A DNA stretch of 64,000 bases, taken from assembly GCF_020176955.2 (NCBI RefSeq), contig NZ_JAIUCZ020000006.1:481367-545366 (forward strand), given 5' to 3'. Position numbers and translations under genes: made by a program. This DNA is from Nocardia sp. alder85J. Its GTDB lineage: Bacteria; Actinomycetota; Actinomycetes; Mycobacteriales; Mycobacteriaceae. Positions 44,654-53,005 of the stretch are shown here, one piece after another (position 1 is the first letter of the stretch; every line of letters begins with the position of its first letter). Under the pieces are notes generated by a model. That model ran no database searches. It saw nothing but the letters and a program-made list of their open reading frames with translations, and was not told the origin of the DNA.

Positions 44654-45883
44654 ATGAGCTCAGCCAGCCTGTTCGGGATACGGGTGCTCGATCTCAGCCG
44701 CATCCTCGCCGGCCCGTTCACCACTCAACTGCTCGGCGACCTCGGCGCGGATGTCGTGAAGGTGGAGCGGCCCCACATCGGTGACGACGCGCGCACCTAC
44801 GGCCCGCCGTATCTGCACGACACCGCCGGAGCGGTCACCGACGAAGCCGGCTTCTATCTGAGCTGCAACCGGAACAAGCGATCGGTCACGGTCGATCACT
44901 CCAAACCCGAAGGCGCACAACTCATCCGAGAGCTCGCCGCGCAGTCCGACGTGCTGGTGGAAAATTTCCGGGTCGGGGTTCTGGCCAAATACGATTTGGA
45001 CTACGAATCGCTGCGAGCGATCAATCCCCGGCTGATCTACTGCTCGATCACGGGTTTCGGCCAAGACGGGCCCTATTCCGATCGACCCGGTTACGACGGC
45101 ATCTTCCAGGCCATGTCGGGCATGATGAGTGTCTCGGGCCATCCCGACGGTCATCCCGGCGCCGGGCCGATGAAGGTCGGCGTCTCGATGGTGGACATCC
45201 TCACGGGCCTGTACGCGTCCAACGCCATCCTGGCCGCGCTACGCCACCGGGAAATCACCGGGTCGGGACAATACATCGACATGTCGCTACTCGACTGCGG
45301 GATTGCGGCGCTGTCGCATTACACCCAGAACTATTTGATCTCCGGCACACCGGCGCCTCGCCGCGGCAACGGTGGCTTCGGCGGCATCCCCTCGCAGACG
45401 TTCCGCTGTTCGGAGGGAGACGAGATCTTCGTGGTCGCCTCCACCCCCAAACAGTGGTCGGGATTGGTGAAGGTCCTCGGCCGGCCGGAGCTCGCCGACG
45501 ACCCCCGATTCGCGACGGTGTCCCAACGGATCGCCAACCGGGACCTTGTCCTGGAGACACTCGACCAGATCTTTCTGACCCGTCCGGCGCGTATCTGGGT
45601 TTCCGAACTCGAGCGGGCCGATGTCCCGGTGAGCCCGGTCAACGACATGAACGGCGTCTTCGCCGACCCTCATGTGCAGCACCGGGAGATGCGGCTGAGC
45701 ATCGACCATCCCGTCGCGGGCAGCCTCGATCTGCTGCGCAACCCGATCCGGCTGTCCGATACGCCACTGGACCGCTACGACGCCCCGCCGACGCTCGGTC
45801 AGCACACACGAGAGGTACTCGCGGAAGTTCTCGGCAAATCGGATCGCGAGATCGACGCACTCACAGCGGACGGAGTCGTGTGA
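44654..45883 (+). CDS. CoA-transferase family III (CaiB/Frc)
   Basis: 409 residues. RVLDLSRILAGPFTTQLLGDLGADVVKVERP is the family opening, NRNKRSVTVD follows, and SMVDILTG holds the catalytic Asp (181). It moves CoA between carboxylic acids, or in some members racemises 2-methylacyl-CoA (AMACR). Placed between acyl-CoA dehydrogenase genes it could deliver the right CoA ester. Confidence 0.93.
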   Translation: MSSASLFGIRVLDLSRILAGPFTTQLLGDLGADVVKVERPHIGDDARTYGPPYLHDTAGAVTDEAGFYLSCNRNKRSVTVDHSKPEGAQLIRELAAQSDVLVENFRVGVLAKYDLDYESLRAINPRLIYCSITGFGQDGPYSDRPGYDGIFQAMSGMMSVSGHPDGHPGAGPMKVGVSMVDILTGLYASNAILAALRHREITGSGQYIDMSLLDCGIAALSHYTQNYLISGTPAPRRGNGGFGGIPSQTFRCSEGDEIFVVASTPKQWSGLVKVLGRPELADDPRFATVSQRIANRDLVLETLDQIFLTRPARIWVSELERADVPVSPVNDMNGVFADPHVQHREMRLSIDHPVAGSLDLLRNPIRLSDTPLDRYDAPPTLGQHTREVLAEVLGKSDREIDALTADGVV

Positions 45884-45914
45884 GCATCCGGAACGAACGA
45901 TCGGAAAGACCACG

Positions 45915-47087
45915 GTGACCACGGTGAACACAGCACTGATCCCCCCGTATCGGGCCCTGCCCCCGGAAGTCGCGGCGCTGCGCGGTGAAGTCCGTGCGTT
46001 TCTCGACCGTGACCGCGCCGCGCATCAGTGGACGCCGCACGTCGATTCCTGGATCTCCTCCTGGGATCCCGCATTCAGTGAGCGCCTGGCCGAGCACGGG
46101 TGGCTCGGCATGACCGTTCCGGTCGAATACGGCGGCCATGGTCGCAGCCACATCGACCGCTTCGTCGTCACCGAAGAACTGCTGGCCGCGGGCGCGCCGG
46201 TGGCCGCGCACTGGGTCGCGGACCGGCAGGTCGTGCCCGCCCTGCTGAGCTACGGTACCGACGAACAACGGCAACGCTATCTCCCCGAGATAGCGGCAGG
46301 CCGATGCTTCTTCGCGATCGGCATGAGCGAGCCGGAATCCGGTTCCGACCTGGCCAGCGTTCGCACCCGGGCCGTGCCGGTCGACGGTGGCTGGGAGTTG
46401 ACGGGCACCAAGGTGTGGACCTCCGGGGCACATCATGCGCATGCGTTCTTCGTGCTCGCCCGCAGCGCTCCGCTCGATCCTGCGCACCGGCACGACGGAC
46501 TGAGCCAGTTCGTCGTACCACTCGATTCGCCGGGCATCGAGATCCGGCCGATCCGGCTGCTCACCGGCCAGCATCACTTCAACGAAGTCGTGCTGGATCA
46601 TGTCTTCGTCCCGGATTCCATGGTTCTCGGCACCCCCGGGCAGGGCTGGCGGCAGGTCTCGTCGGAGCTCGGATTCGAGCGCAGCGGTCCGGAGCGGATT
46701 CTGTCCACTCAGCCGCTGCTGAACGCTTTCGCCGACCGGCTGGCCGCGAATGCCGACGTCGATCCGGCAGCGGTGGCTGTTCTCGGCGGACTGGTGGCAC
46801 GACTGAGCACACTGCGGCAACTGTCCGCGACGGTCGCCACCGCTCTCAGCCGGGGAGCGTCCGCCGACCTGCCCGCCGCACTGGTCAAAGACCTGGGCAC
46901 GAGGTACGAGGGCGAGGTCGTCGAGGCCGCCGCGACATCGACCGACGTCGGCGCCGATCCCCACTCCCCCGACGATTTCGGCCGGCTGCTGGCCGAAGGT
47001 CTACTGCACACACCCGGATTCACCCTGCGCGGGGGAACCAGCGAGATCCTGCGCGGCGTGGTGGCACGAGGACTAGGACTGCGATGA
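45915..47087 (+). CDS. Acyl-CoA dehydrogenase, probable catalytic subunit of a pair
   Basis: 390 residues from the GTG at 45915. IGMSEPESGSDLASVRTRA, the helix-G Glu at 255 (GFERSGPERI), and FTLRGGTSEILRGVVARGLGLR at the end. The gene overlaps the next dehydrogenase gene by 4 nt (ATGA), which strongly suggests a two-subunit enzyme. Confidence 0.9.
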   Translation: MTTVNTALIPPYRALPPEVAALRGEVRAFLDRDRAAHQWTPHVDSWISSWDPAFSERLAEHGWLGMTVPVEYGGHGRSHIDRFVVTEELLAAGAPVAAHWVADRQVVPALLSYGTDEQRQRYLPEIAAGRCFFAIGMSEPESGSDLASVRTRAVPVDGGWELTGTKVWTSGAHHAHAFFVLARSAPLDPAHRHDGLSQFVVPLDSPGIEIRPIRLLTGQHHFNEVVLDHVFVPDSMVLGTPGQGWRQVSSELGFERSGPERILSTQPLLNAFADRLAANADVDPAAVAVLGGLVARLSTLRQLSATVATALSRGASADLPAALVKDLGTRYEGEVVEAAATSTDVGADPHSPDDFGRLLAEGLLHTPGFTLRGGTSEILRGVVARGLGLR

Positions 47088-48151
47088 CGCACGACACACC
47101 CGACCGCACCGACGAACTGGCCGAGCTACGCCGACTGGCCGACAGTATTTTCGGGGCCGCCGCGGACGCCGTGCTCGATGTCCCCGACACGGCGATCGAC
47201 TTCGACGCCACCCTGTGGAAAACGCTCGCCGATTCCGGGCTCGCATTGCTGACCACCCCGGAATCCGCGGGTGGCAGCGGTGCGACCGTGGCCGACTCGG
47301 CCGTCGTTCTGGAGAGCGCCGCAGCGCACGCCGCGCCCATGCCGCTGGCCGAGACCGACCTGCTCGCATCCTGGCTGCTGCGCACGGCCGGTCTACCGGT
47401 TCCGGACGGGCCACTGACCGCCGTATACGATCCCGCCCTCACAATCCGGGACGGCGGGGTGCGGGCGCAGCTCGACCGGGTGCCGTGGGCACGGATCGCG
47501 CACGCGATCGTGCTGGCCGATGACCATGCGGTGGTATCGGTACGCACCACCGACATACAGGTCGAACCCGGTGCCGATCTGGCCTCCGACCCGCGCGACC
47601 GGATCGTCATCGACACCGACATCGACCGTGCGGAAATCGGTCCCGCACCCGGCGACATCGCACGGAGTTTCCTGCTCCGGGGTGCTCTCGCCCGCTCGAT
47701 CCAGATCGTCGGCGCCGTGACCCGAGCTCTCGATCTGACGGTGCGGCATGTCGGCACCCGGGAACAGTTCGGCAGGCCGATCGGAAAGTTCCAAGCCGTC
47801 CAGGCCATGGTCGCCGAGGCCGCGGAGGCGGTGGCCATGGCCCGCGCCGCGACCGACTTCGCCGTCGACACGGTGACGGCCGGAGGATTCGACGACGAGC
47901 GCGCTGCCTTCGCGATCGCGATCGCCAAGGTACAGGCGTCACGCGCCGCGCCGATCGTGGCGCGTATCGCGCACCAGGCCCACGGCGCGATCGGATTCAC
48001 CCTCGACCATCGGCTGCGGCACTTCACGCTGCGAGCCCTGGCCTGGCGTTCGGAATTCGGCGGGCCACACTACTGGGAACGCGAGCTGGGTGAGACGGTG
48101 CTCCGGCAACCCCGAAACGGCCTGTGGGGCTTCATCACCGGCACAGCATGA
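47084..48151 (+). CDS. Acyl-CoA dehydrogenase-like subunit lacking the catalytic glutamate
   Basis: 355 residues. It keeps the C-terminal helical core (VRHVGTREQFGRPIGKFQAVQAMVAEAAEAV) but lacks SEPxxGSD and both usual glutamate positions, and is shorter. This is the pattern of the second subunit in heterotetrameric alpha2beta2 acyl-CoA dehydrogenases known from cholesterol side-chain catabolism (FadE28/FadE29 type). It is coupled to the 45915 gene. Confidence 0.88.
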   Translation: MTHDTPDRTDELAELRRLADSIFGAAADAVLDVPDTAIDFDATLWKTLADSGLALLTTPESAGGSGATVADSAVVLESAAAHAAPMPLAETDLLASWLLRTAGLPVPDGPLTAVYDPALTIRDGGVRAQLDRVPWARIAHAIVLADDHAVVSVRTTDIQVEPGADLASDPRDRIVIDTDIDRAEIGPAPGDIARSFLLRGALARSIQIVGAVTRALDLTVRHVGTREQFGRPIGKFQAVQAMVAEAAEAVAMARAATDFAVDTVTAGGFDDERAAFAIAIAKVQASRAAPIVARIAHQAHGAIGFTLDHRLRHFTLRALAWRSEFGGPHYWERELGETVLRQPRNGLWGFITGTA

Positions 48152-48152
48152 C

Positions 48153-48193
48153 GGAAGGGTCCCCCTCGTCCTGGTGACGAGGGGGACCCTTCC
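48153..48193. terminator. 18-bp perfect hairpin between convergent genes
   Basis: GGAAGGGTCCCCCTCGTC (48153-48170) pairs perfectly with 48176-48193 across a 5-nt loop. It begins 2 nt after the stop of the plus-strand operon. No T-tract. Confidence 0.8.
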
Positions 48194-48242
48194 GCTCCGA
48201 AATAGATGTGCGAGAGGATCGGTCGCGCTCGGACGACGCGAC

Positions 48243-49358
48243 TCACAGACCGATCCGCTGCGCGAGCACCTCCCGGTGATGAGCCGGCGTGCCGAGCAGG
48301 ATCTCCGAACCTTTGGCTCGTTTGAAGTACAGGTGTGCGGGATGTTCCCACGTAAATCCGATACCACCGTGCAGCTGAATGCCCTCGGCGGCAATGTGGT
48401 AGTAGGCCGTCGAGCAGTACACCTTGGCCGTCGACGCGGCGATCGGCAGGTCGGCGGCGTCCGTCGCGACGGCGTAGCTGGCGTAATACGCCGCGGAGCG
48501 CGCCGACTCCAGTTCCACGAGCATGTCCGAGCAGCGATGCTTGATCGCCTGGAACGAGCCGATGGGCCGGCCGAACTGCTCCCGAACCTTGAGGTAGTCG
48601 ACGGTCGTCTCGAGGACCCGCGCCGCACCGCCGACCTGTTCGCAGGCGAGCGCCGTGGCACCGATATCGACCACGCCGGAGACGACCGCCCAGCCCGTTC
48701 CGACCGCACCGAGCAGCCGGGCCGGGGTGTCACGCAGCGTGACCGTCGCCTGGCGGCGCGTGCGATCGAGCGTCGGTAGGTCCTCGATCGTGACGCCGTG
48801 CGCTCCGGACTCGACCAGGAACAGCGACATTCCGTCGACCCCACGCGCCGCCACGATCACGACATCGGCGCTCGCGCCGTCCAGGACATACCGCTTGACG
48901 CCGTCCAGCCGCCAGCCGTCGGTGGTATGGATCGCGGACGTGGCGATTCGATCCTCGGCCCATACGCCACTGTCCTCGATGACCGCCAGGGTGGCGATGG
49001 TTTCCCCGGCCGCGATGCCCGGAAGGTAGTCCCGGCACGCCTCGACGTCACCCGAGAGCAGCAGCGTGTTGGCGGCCAGCACTACGGTGGAGAGCAGCGG
49101 GGCGCACAGCAGCGCGCGGCCCGACTCCTCCAGCACGACGGCAAGTTCCCCGAAGCCGAAGCCGGCACCGCCGTACTCCTCCGGAATCGCCAGCGCCTGG
49201 ACGCCGATCTGTTCGGCGAGTTGGCGCCAGACCTGCCGATCGAAACCCTCCGGAGTCTCCATCTGCGCACGGACCTGCGACTCGCCGGACCGGGATTCCA
49301 GAAATTTACGCACGACCGCGCGCAGCTCCAGCTGTTCGTCGGTGAACGACAGGACCAT
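48243..49358 (-). CDS. Acyl-CoA dehydrogenase-like protein of the small-subunit type
   Basis: 371 residues, GAGGAGG site. IPEEYGGAGFGFGELAVVLEESGRAL is a classic N-terminal domain; YLKVREQFGRPIGSFQAIKHRCSDM and the ending FKRAKGSEILLGTPAHHREVLAQRIGL are typical. The helix-G base position reads ALACEQVG, so no Glu-Arg pair is seen. It is probably a partner of another dehydrogenase, for example the 50268 protein. Divergent from a crotonase. Confidence 0.88.
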   Translation of the reverse strand: MVLSFTDEQLELRAVVRKFLESRSGESQVRAQMETPEGFDRQVWRQLAEQIGVQALAIPEEYGGAGFGFGELAVVLEESGRALLCAPLLSTVVLAANTLLLSGDVEACRDYLPGIAAGETIATLAVIEDSGVWAEDRIATSAIHTTDGWRLDGVKRYVLDGASADVVIVAARGVDGMSLFLVESGAHGVTIEDLPTLDRTRRQATVTLRDTPARLLGAVGTGWAVVSGVVDIGATALACEQVGGAARVLETTVDYLKVREQFGRPIGSFQAIKHRCSDMLVELESARSAAYYASYAVATDAADLPIAASTAKVYCSTAYYHIAAEGIQLHGGIGFTWEHPAHLYFKRAKGSEILLGTPAHHREVLAQRIGL

Positions 49359-49401
49359 CGAGCCTCCTCGGGCTGGCCGGCACCGCCCTGGTGCCGTAAT
49401 G

Positions 49402-49423
49402 AGTATAATATATTAACTGATTA
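49402..49423. promoter_or_regulatory. Divergent promoter carrying the best copy of the shared motif
   Basis: AGTA (49402-49405), nine bases, AACTGATTA (49415-49423). It contains TATAAT (49404-49409), a good -10 for the plus-strand crotonase, so a bound regulator would cover the promoter. Confidence 0.6.
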
Positions 49424-49437
49424 TCGAGAGGTGTGAT

Positions 49438-50211
49438 GTGACCCGATACAGCGCGCTGGACGTGACCGACGACGGCCTCGTCGCGATCGTGACCATGAAC
49501 CGGCCGGCGACCCGCAACGCCGCGGACGCGACCATGCATCGCGAACTCGGCGACATCTGGGCCGATCTCGCAGCACACCGCACGATCCGGGCCGTCGTTC
49601 TGACCGGCGCCGGGCGGGCCTTCAGCGCCGGCGGCGATCTGCCTCGCATGCTCGAGACCCAGCGAGACCTGGCCGTACAGGACGAGGTGTTCGATGAGGC
49701 GCGGCGCATCGTTCACGGCATGGTGAACCTTCCCCGCCCGATCGTGGCCGCAGTCAACGGACCCGCAGTCGGGCTCGGAGCGAGCCTCGTCGCGCTGTCC
49801 GATTTGGCAGTGGCCGCCGAGACGGCCTTCTTGGCCGACCCGCACCTCGGAGTCGGTCTCGTCCCCGCCGACGGCACCGCGATGCTGTGGCCCCTCATGA
49901 CAGGCCTGCTCCGCGCCAAGGAGTTCGTCCTGCTCGGGGAGCGCATACCTGCCGCGAAAGCCCTGGAATACGGGCTGGTGAACCGGGTGGTCCCGGCCGA
50001 GGACGTCCTCTCGACAGCGATCGAGCTCGCACACCGGCTGGCGGAAATTCCGCGGCGGGCGCTGGCGGACACCAAACGCATCCTGAACGCCGGCGCGACC
50101 CAGATCCTGGGCGCGGCACTGGAGCAAGCCCTCGCGGCCGAGCGCCAGAGCGTCACCTCTCCGGAGCACATCGCACGGGTACAGGCCATGGTCGACGCGC
50201 AGCCGCAGTGA
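49438..50211 (+). CDS. Enoyl-CoA hydratase/isomerase family protein
   Basis: 257 residues from a GTG (GAGAGG site). AFSAGGDLPRML, NGPAVGLGASLVALSDLAVAA, and FLADPHLGVGLVPADGTAMLWPLMTG. The first and second Glu positions are replaced by Ser-Ala and Pro-His, so the activity may differ from hydration. Confidence 0.9.
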   Translation: MTRYSALDVTDDGLVAIVTMNRPATRNAADATMHRELGDIWADLAAHRTIRAVVLTGAGRAFSAGGDLPRMLETQRDLAVQDEVFDEARRIVHGMVNLPRPIVAAVNGPAVGLGASLVALSDLAVAAETAFLADPHLGVGLVPADGTAMLWPLMTGLLRAKEFVLLGERIPAAKALEYGLVNRVVPAEDVLSTAIELAHRLAEIPRRALADTKRILNAGATQILGAALEQALAAERQSVTSPEHIARVQAMVDAQPQ

Positions 50212-50223
50212 CAGTGATTCCTC

Positions 50224-50263
50224 CGTCCGGGGCGCGGCGGCGAATTCCACCGCGCCCCGGACG
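50224..50263. terminator. 14-bp hairpin between convergent genes
   Basis: CGTCCGGGGCGCGG (50224-50237) is the perfect complement of 50250-50263, with a 12-nt loop. It fills the 56-nt gap between the crotonase and the acyl-CoA dehydrogenase. Confidence 0.75.
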
Positions 50264-50267
50264 TTCG

Positions 50268-51416
50268 TCAGAAGCCCAGACCCTTGCCGACGATGTCGAG
50301 CATGATCTCGTTCGTACCGCCGTAGATCCGCTGGACCCGCGCGTCACGCCACAACCGGGCGATCTCGTACTCGTTCATGTAGCCGTAGCCACCGTGCAAC
50401 TGCAGACAGCGATCGACGATCTTCCACTGGGTCTCCGTGGCCCACCATTTGGCGCCGGCGGCCTCGTCGGCAGTCAACTCGCCCGCGTTGACCGCCAGAA
50501 TGCACTGGTCGACATAGGTTTGCATGACGTCGACCTCGGTCTTCATCTGTGCGATGGCGTGCCTGTTGACCTGGAAATTGCCGATCGGCGTACCGAACGC
50601 CTGCCGCTCGTGCGCGTAACCGGTGGTCAGCTCGACCGCCCGCCGCGCCTGCGCCACGGCGTGGATCGCGATGCCGAGTCGTTCGGCGGGAAGGTTCGCC
50701 ATCAGATGGTAGAAACCGCGGTTCTCCTGACCGATGAGGTTCTCGGCCGGCACCCGCACCTCCTCGAAGATCAACTCGGCGGTATCGGCCGAGCGCTGAC
50801 CGATCTTGTCCAGCTTGCGGCCACGGGTGAAACCCTTCATCCCGGTCTCGACCACCAGCAGGCTGATCCCCTTGTGCGGCTTCTCCGCCTGGGAATCGGT
50901 TCGGCACACCACGACCACCAGGTCGGCGAGCAATCCGTTGGAGATGAAGGTCTTGGAGCCGTTGACGATGTAGGAGTCGCCGTCCTTGCGCGCGGACGTC
51001 TTGATGTTCGCCAGATCCGAACCCGCGCCGGGCTCGGACATGGCGATCGCGGTGATGTACTCACCCGAGACAAACTTGGGCAGCCATCGCTTCTTCTGCT
51101 CCTCCGTGGTCAGGTCCCGGAAATACCCGGACAGGATGTCGTTCTGCACACCGAAGCCGACCCCGACCGTATTGGTCGCGTGGTATTCCTCGTTGAGGAT
51201 CGCGTTGAAGCGGAAGTCCTTCAGGTTCGAGCCGCCGTACTCCTCCGGCATTTCCCAGCCGAGCAGGCCCAGCTCGCCGGCCTTCAGCCACACGTCCCGA
51301 TCCACGTATCCCTGCGCTTCCCACTCCTCCGTGTGGGGCGCGCACTCCTTCTCGAAGAAGGACCGTGCCGTGGCGCGGAACTGGTCGTGTTCGGGTTCGA
51401 AGATCGTGCGGCGCAT
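50268..51416 (-). CDS. Acyl-CoA dehydrogenase of the long-chain type
   Basis: 382 residues. AMSEPGAGSDLANIKTSA, the base Glu245 in LPAERLGIA, QAFGTPIGNFQ, and RIYGGTNEIMLDIVGKGLGF at the end, exactly the pattern of LCAD-like enzymes. The start ATG has TAGGAG. Divergent from the GntR regulator, across a dyad that could be its operator. Confidence 0.94.
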   Translation of the reverse strand: MRRTIFEPEHDQFRATARSFFEKECAPHTEEWEAQGYVDRDVWLKAGELGLLGWEMPEEYGGSNLKDFRFNAILNEEYHATNTVGVGFGVQNDILSGYFRDLTTEEQKKRWLPKFVSGEYITAIAMSEPGAGSDLANIKTSARKDGDSYIVNGSKTFISNGLLADLVVVVCRTDSQAEKPHKGISLLVVETGMKGFTRGRKLDKIGQRSADTAELIFEEVRVPAENLIGQENRGFYHLMANLPAERLGIAIHAVAQARRAVELTTGYAHERQAFGTPIGNFQVNRHAIAQMKTEVDVMQTYVDQCILAVNAGELTADEAAGAKWWATETQWKIVDRCLQLHGGYGYMNEYEIARLWRDARVQRIYGGTNEIMLDIVGKGLGF

Positions 51417-51456
51417 GTTGACGCTCCTATGCGGCGAGAGGGTACCAAAAGGTAGT

Positions 51457-51481
51457 ATCAGTTCAACAGTCTAACTGATTA
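51457..51481. promoter_or_regulatory. Operator candidate with ATCAGTT-N9-AACTGAT dyad
   Basis: ATCAGTT (51457-51463) and AACTGAT (51473-51479) form a perfect 7-bp inverted repeat with a 9-base spacer in the divergent acyl-CoA dehydrogenase/GntR gap. 51460-51481 also fits AGT(A/T)-N9-AACTGATTA seen at other promoters. Confidence 0.65.
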
Positions 51482-51530
51482 AACCCGAGGAATAACCCAG
51501 GCCCGCGAACACCTGGCATGATTCCTCGAA

Positions 51531-52319
51531 ATGACTCCGACCGAGATGAGCGAGGACTTCGTGGCCAAACTGGTCAAACCGAACCTGGTCAAGGTTCCCA
51601 AGGCCGGCGAACTGGTGGCGGCCGACCTCCGTCGCCGCATCATCACCGGCGAACTGTCGGCCGGCGACCCCCTCCCCAACGAGGCGGTTCTCATGGAGAA
51701 CTTCGGAGTCTCCCGGCCGACCCTGCGCGAAGCATTCCGGATCCTCGAGTCCGAGTCGATCATCACCGTGTTGCGCGGAGCGCACGGCGGCGCCAGGGTT
51801 CTCGCGCTCGACGACATGGTCGCGGCCCGATACACCGGGTTCCTGCTCCAATACAACGGAACCTCGCTCGCCGACGTCTACCGCGCTCGCACCGAGCTGG
51901 AGATGGCCGCGCTCGCGATGCTCGTCAACGGCAAATTCCGCGCCGCGGCCGCCGATCGGATCGAACAGATGGTTCAGGACGGCGTCGCACTCGTCGGCGA
52001 TGCCGAGGGCTACGCCGAGCACGAGGTCACGATGCACCAGACCCTGATCGAGCTGGCCGACAACAGGACGCTGGGGGTGCTCGCCAGAATGCTGCTGAAG
52101 ATCATCGGCAGCCACAACGTCGTCCATATCGCCACGCATGCAACCGAGCGGGAAGGGAGCGAGGCCCGGGCCGCGCAGCGCGCCTGGACCAAGCTCGTGA
52201 AGCTGCTGCGCGACGGTGACATCCCCGCCACTCAGGCGTTCTGGCGGCGTCACCTGGAGGGAGTCGCCAAGTACATGATCGGCAATACCGAGGCGACCGT
52301 CGTCGACCTGTTGTCATGA
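51531..52319 (+). CDS. GntR family regulator with FCD domain
   Basis: 262 residues. Winged helix: LVAADLRRRIITGELSAGDPLPNEAVLMENFGVSRPTLREAFRILESESIITVLRGAHGGARV; then a helical FCD ligand domain (YRARTELEMAALAML; EHEVTMHQTLIELADN). FCD regulators respond to small organic acids or acyl-CoAs. It lies divergent to a dehydrogenase, with the inverted repeat at 51457-51479 between. Strong candidate for the regulator of the shared motif. Confidence 0.92.
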   Translation: MTPTEMSEDFVAKLVKPNLVKVPKAGELVAADLRRRIITGELSAGDPLPNEAVLMENFGVSRPTLREAFRILESESIITVLRGAHGGARVLALDDMVAARYTGFLLQYNGTSLADVYRARTELEMAALAMLVNGKFRAAAADRIEQMVQDGVALVGDAEGYAEHEVTMHQTLIELADNRTLGVLARMLLKIIGSHNVVHIATHATEREGSEARAAQRAWTKLVKLLRDGDIPATQAFWRRHLEGVAKYMIGNTEATVVDLLS

Positions 52320-52393
52320 GGAGGACGACACACCCATCAAGTTGCCTGTTACTCTCATCTTGAGGATAACTATCACGAATGGTAGGAGTCGCC

Positions 52394-53005
52394 GTGAGCA
52401 CACTGCGCGAGCGCAATCGTCTGCGCACCCGCGCGGACATCGCCACGGCCGCCATCGCTCTGTTCGAAGAACACGGATACGACGCGACCACGATCGAGCA
52501 GATCGCGAAGTCCGCGGGTGTCTCGATCGCGACGTACTTCCGGCATTTCCCCGCCAAGGAGGACGTGCTCTTCTCCGATGAAGACCTCACGGCCGCGGCG
52601 ATGATCGAACTGGTAGCCGAGAGAGCCGACCGTACGGTGTCGGTTGCGGCGCTCGCAGATCCGATCGCGGCGTTCGCCGCCGATCTCGAGGACGAACGCA
52701 TATTCAAGCTCACCCACCTGGTCATGACCAACCGTCAGTTGGAGCCACGAAGCCTGCGGATCCGTCTGCGCTGGGAACGTGACGTCGCGCGCCGGTTGGC
52801 CACCGAACAAGGCCGCACCGAGCCGTCTCCGGACGACACACTGATCGCCTCGATGGCCGTCACATGCCTTGCCGTAGCGCTCCGGTTCTGGGACAAGACC
52901 AGTTCGTCGAGTGGGCTCAGTGACCTTGTGCGACAGATGTTCGCGCGCTCCACCGAGGTCATGGACGGCCGGCCGAGTACGGGTCAGCGCGACACGACGC
53001 CCTGA
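52394..53005 (+). CDS. TetR family regulator
   Basis: 203 residues from the GTG at 52394 (TAGGAG six bases upstream); an ATG at 52379 is the alternative. Helix-turn-helix: IATAAIALFEEHGYDATTIEQIAKSAGVSIATYFRHFPAKEDVLF. The 3' end overlaps the converging GTPase gene by 22 nt. Target unknown. Confidence 0.88.
   Translation: MSTLRERNRLRTRADIATAAIALFEEHGYDATTIEQIAKSAGVSIATYFRHFPAKEDVLFSDEDLTAAAMIELVAERADRTVSVAALADPIAAFAADLEDERIFKLTHLVMTNRQLEPRSLRIRLRWERDVARRLATEQGRTEPSPDDTLIASMAVTCLAVALRFWDKTSSSSGLSDLVRQMFARSTEVMDGRPSTGQRDTTP

Noticed and set aside
49887..51455. Plus-strand open frame of about 520 codons
   Set aside because: Antisense to the LCAD-type dehydrogenase and crossing the end of the crotonase gene.
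51457..51479. Classical FadR operator
   Set aside because: The dyad lacks the TGGTnnnACCA core of FadR-type GntR sites, so I only call it a candidate operator.
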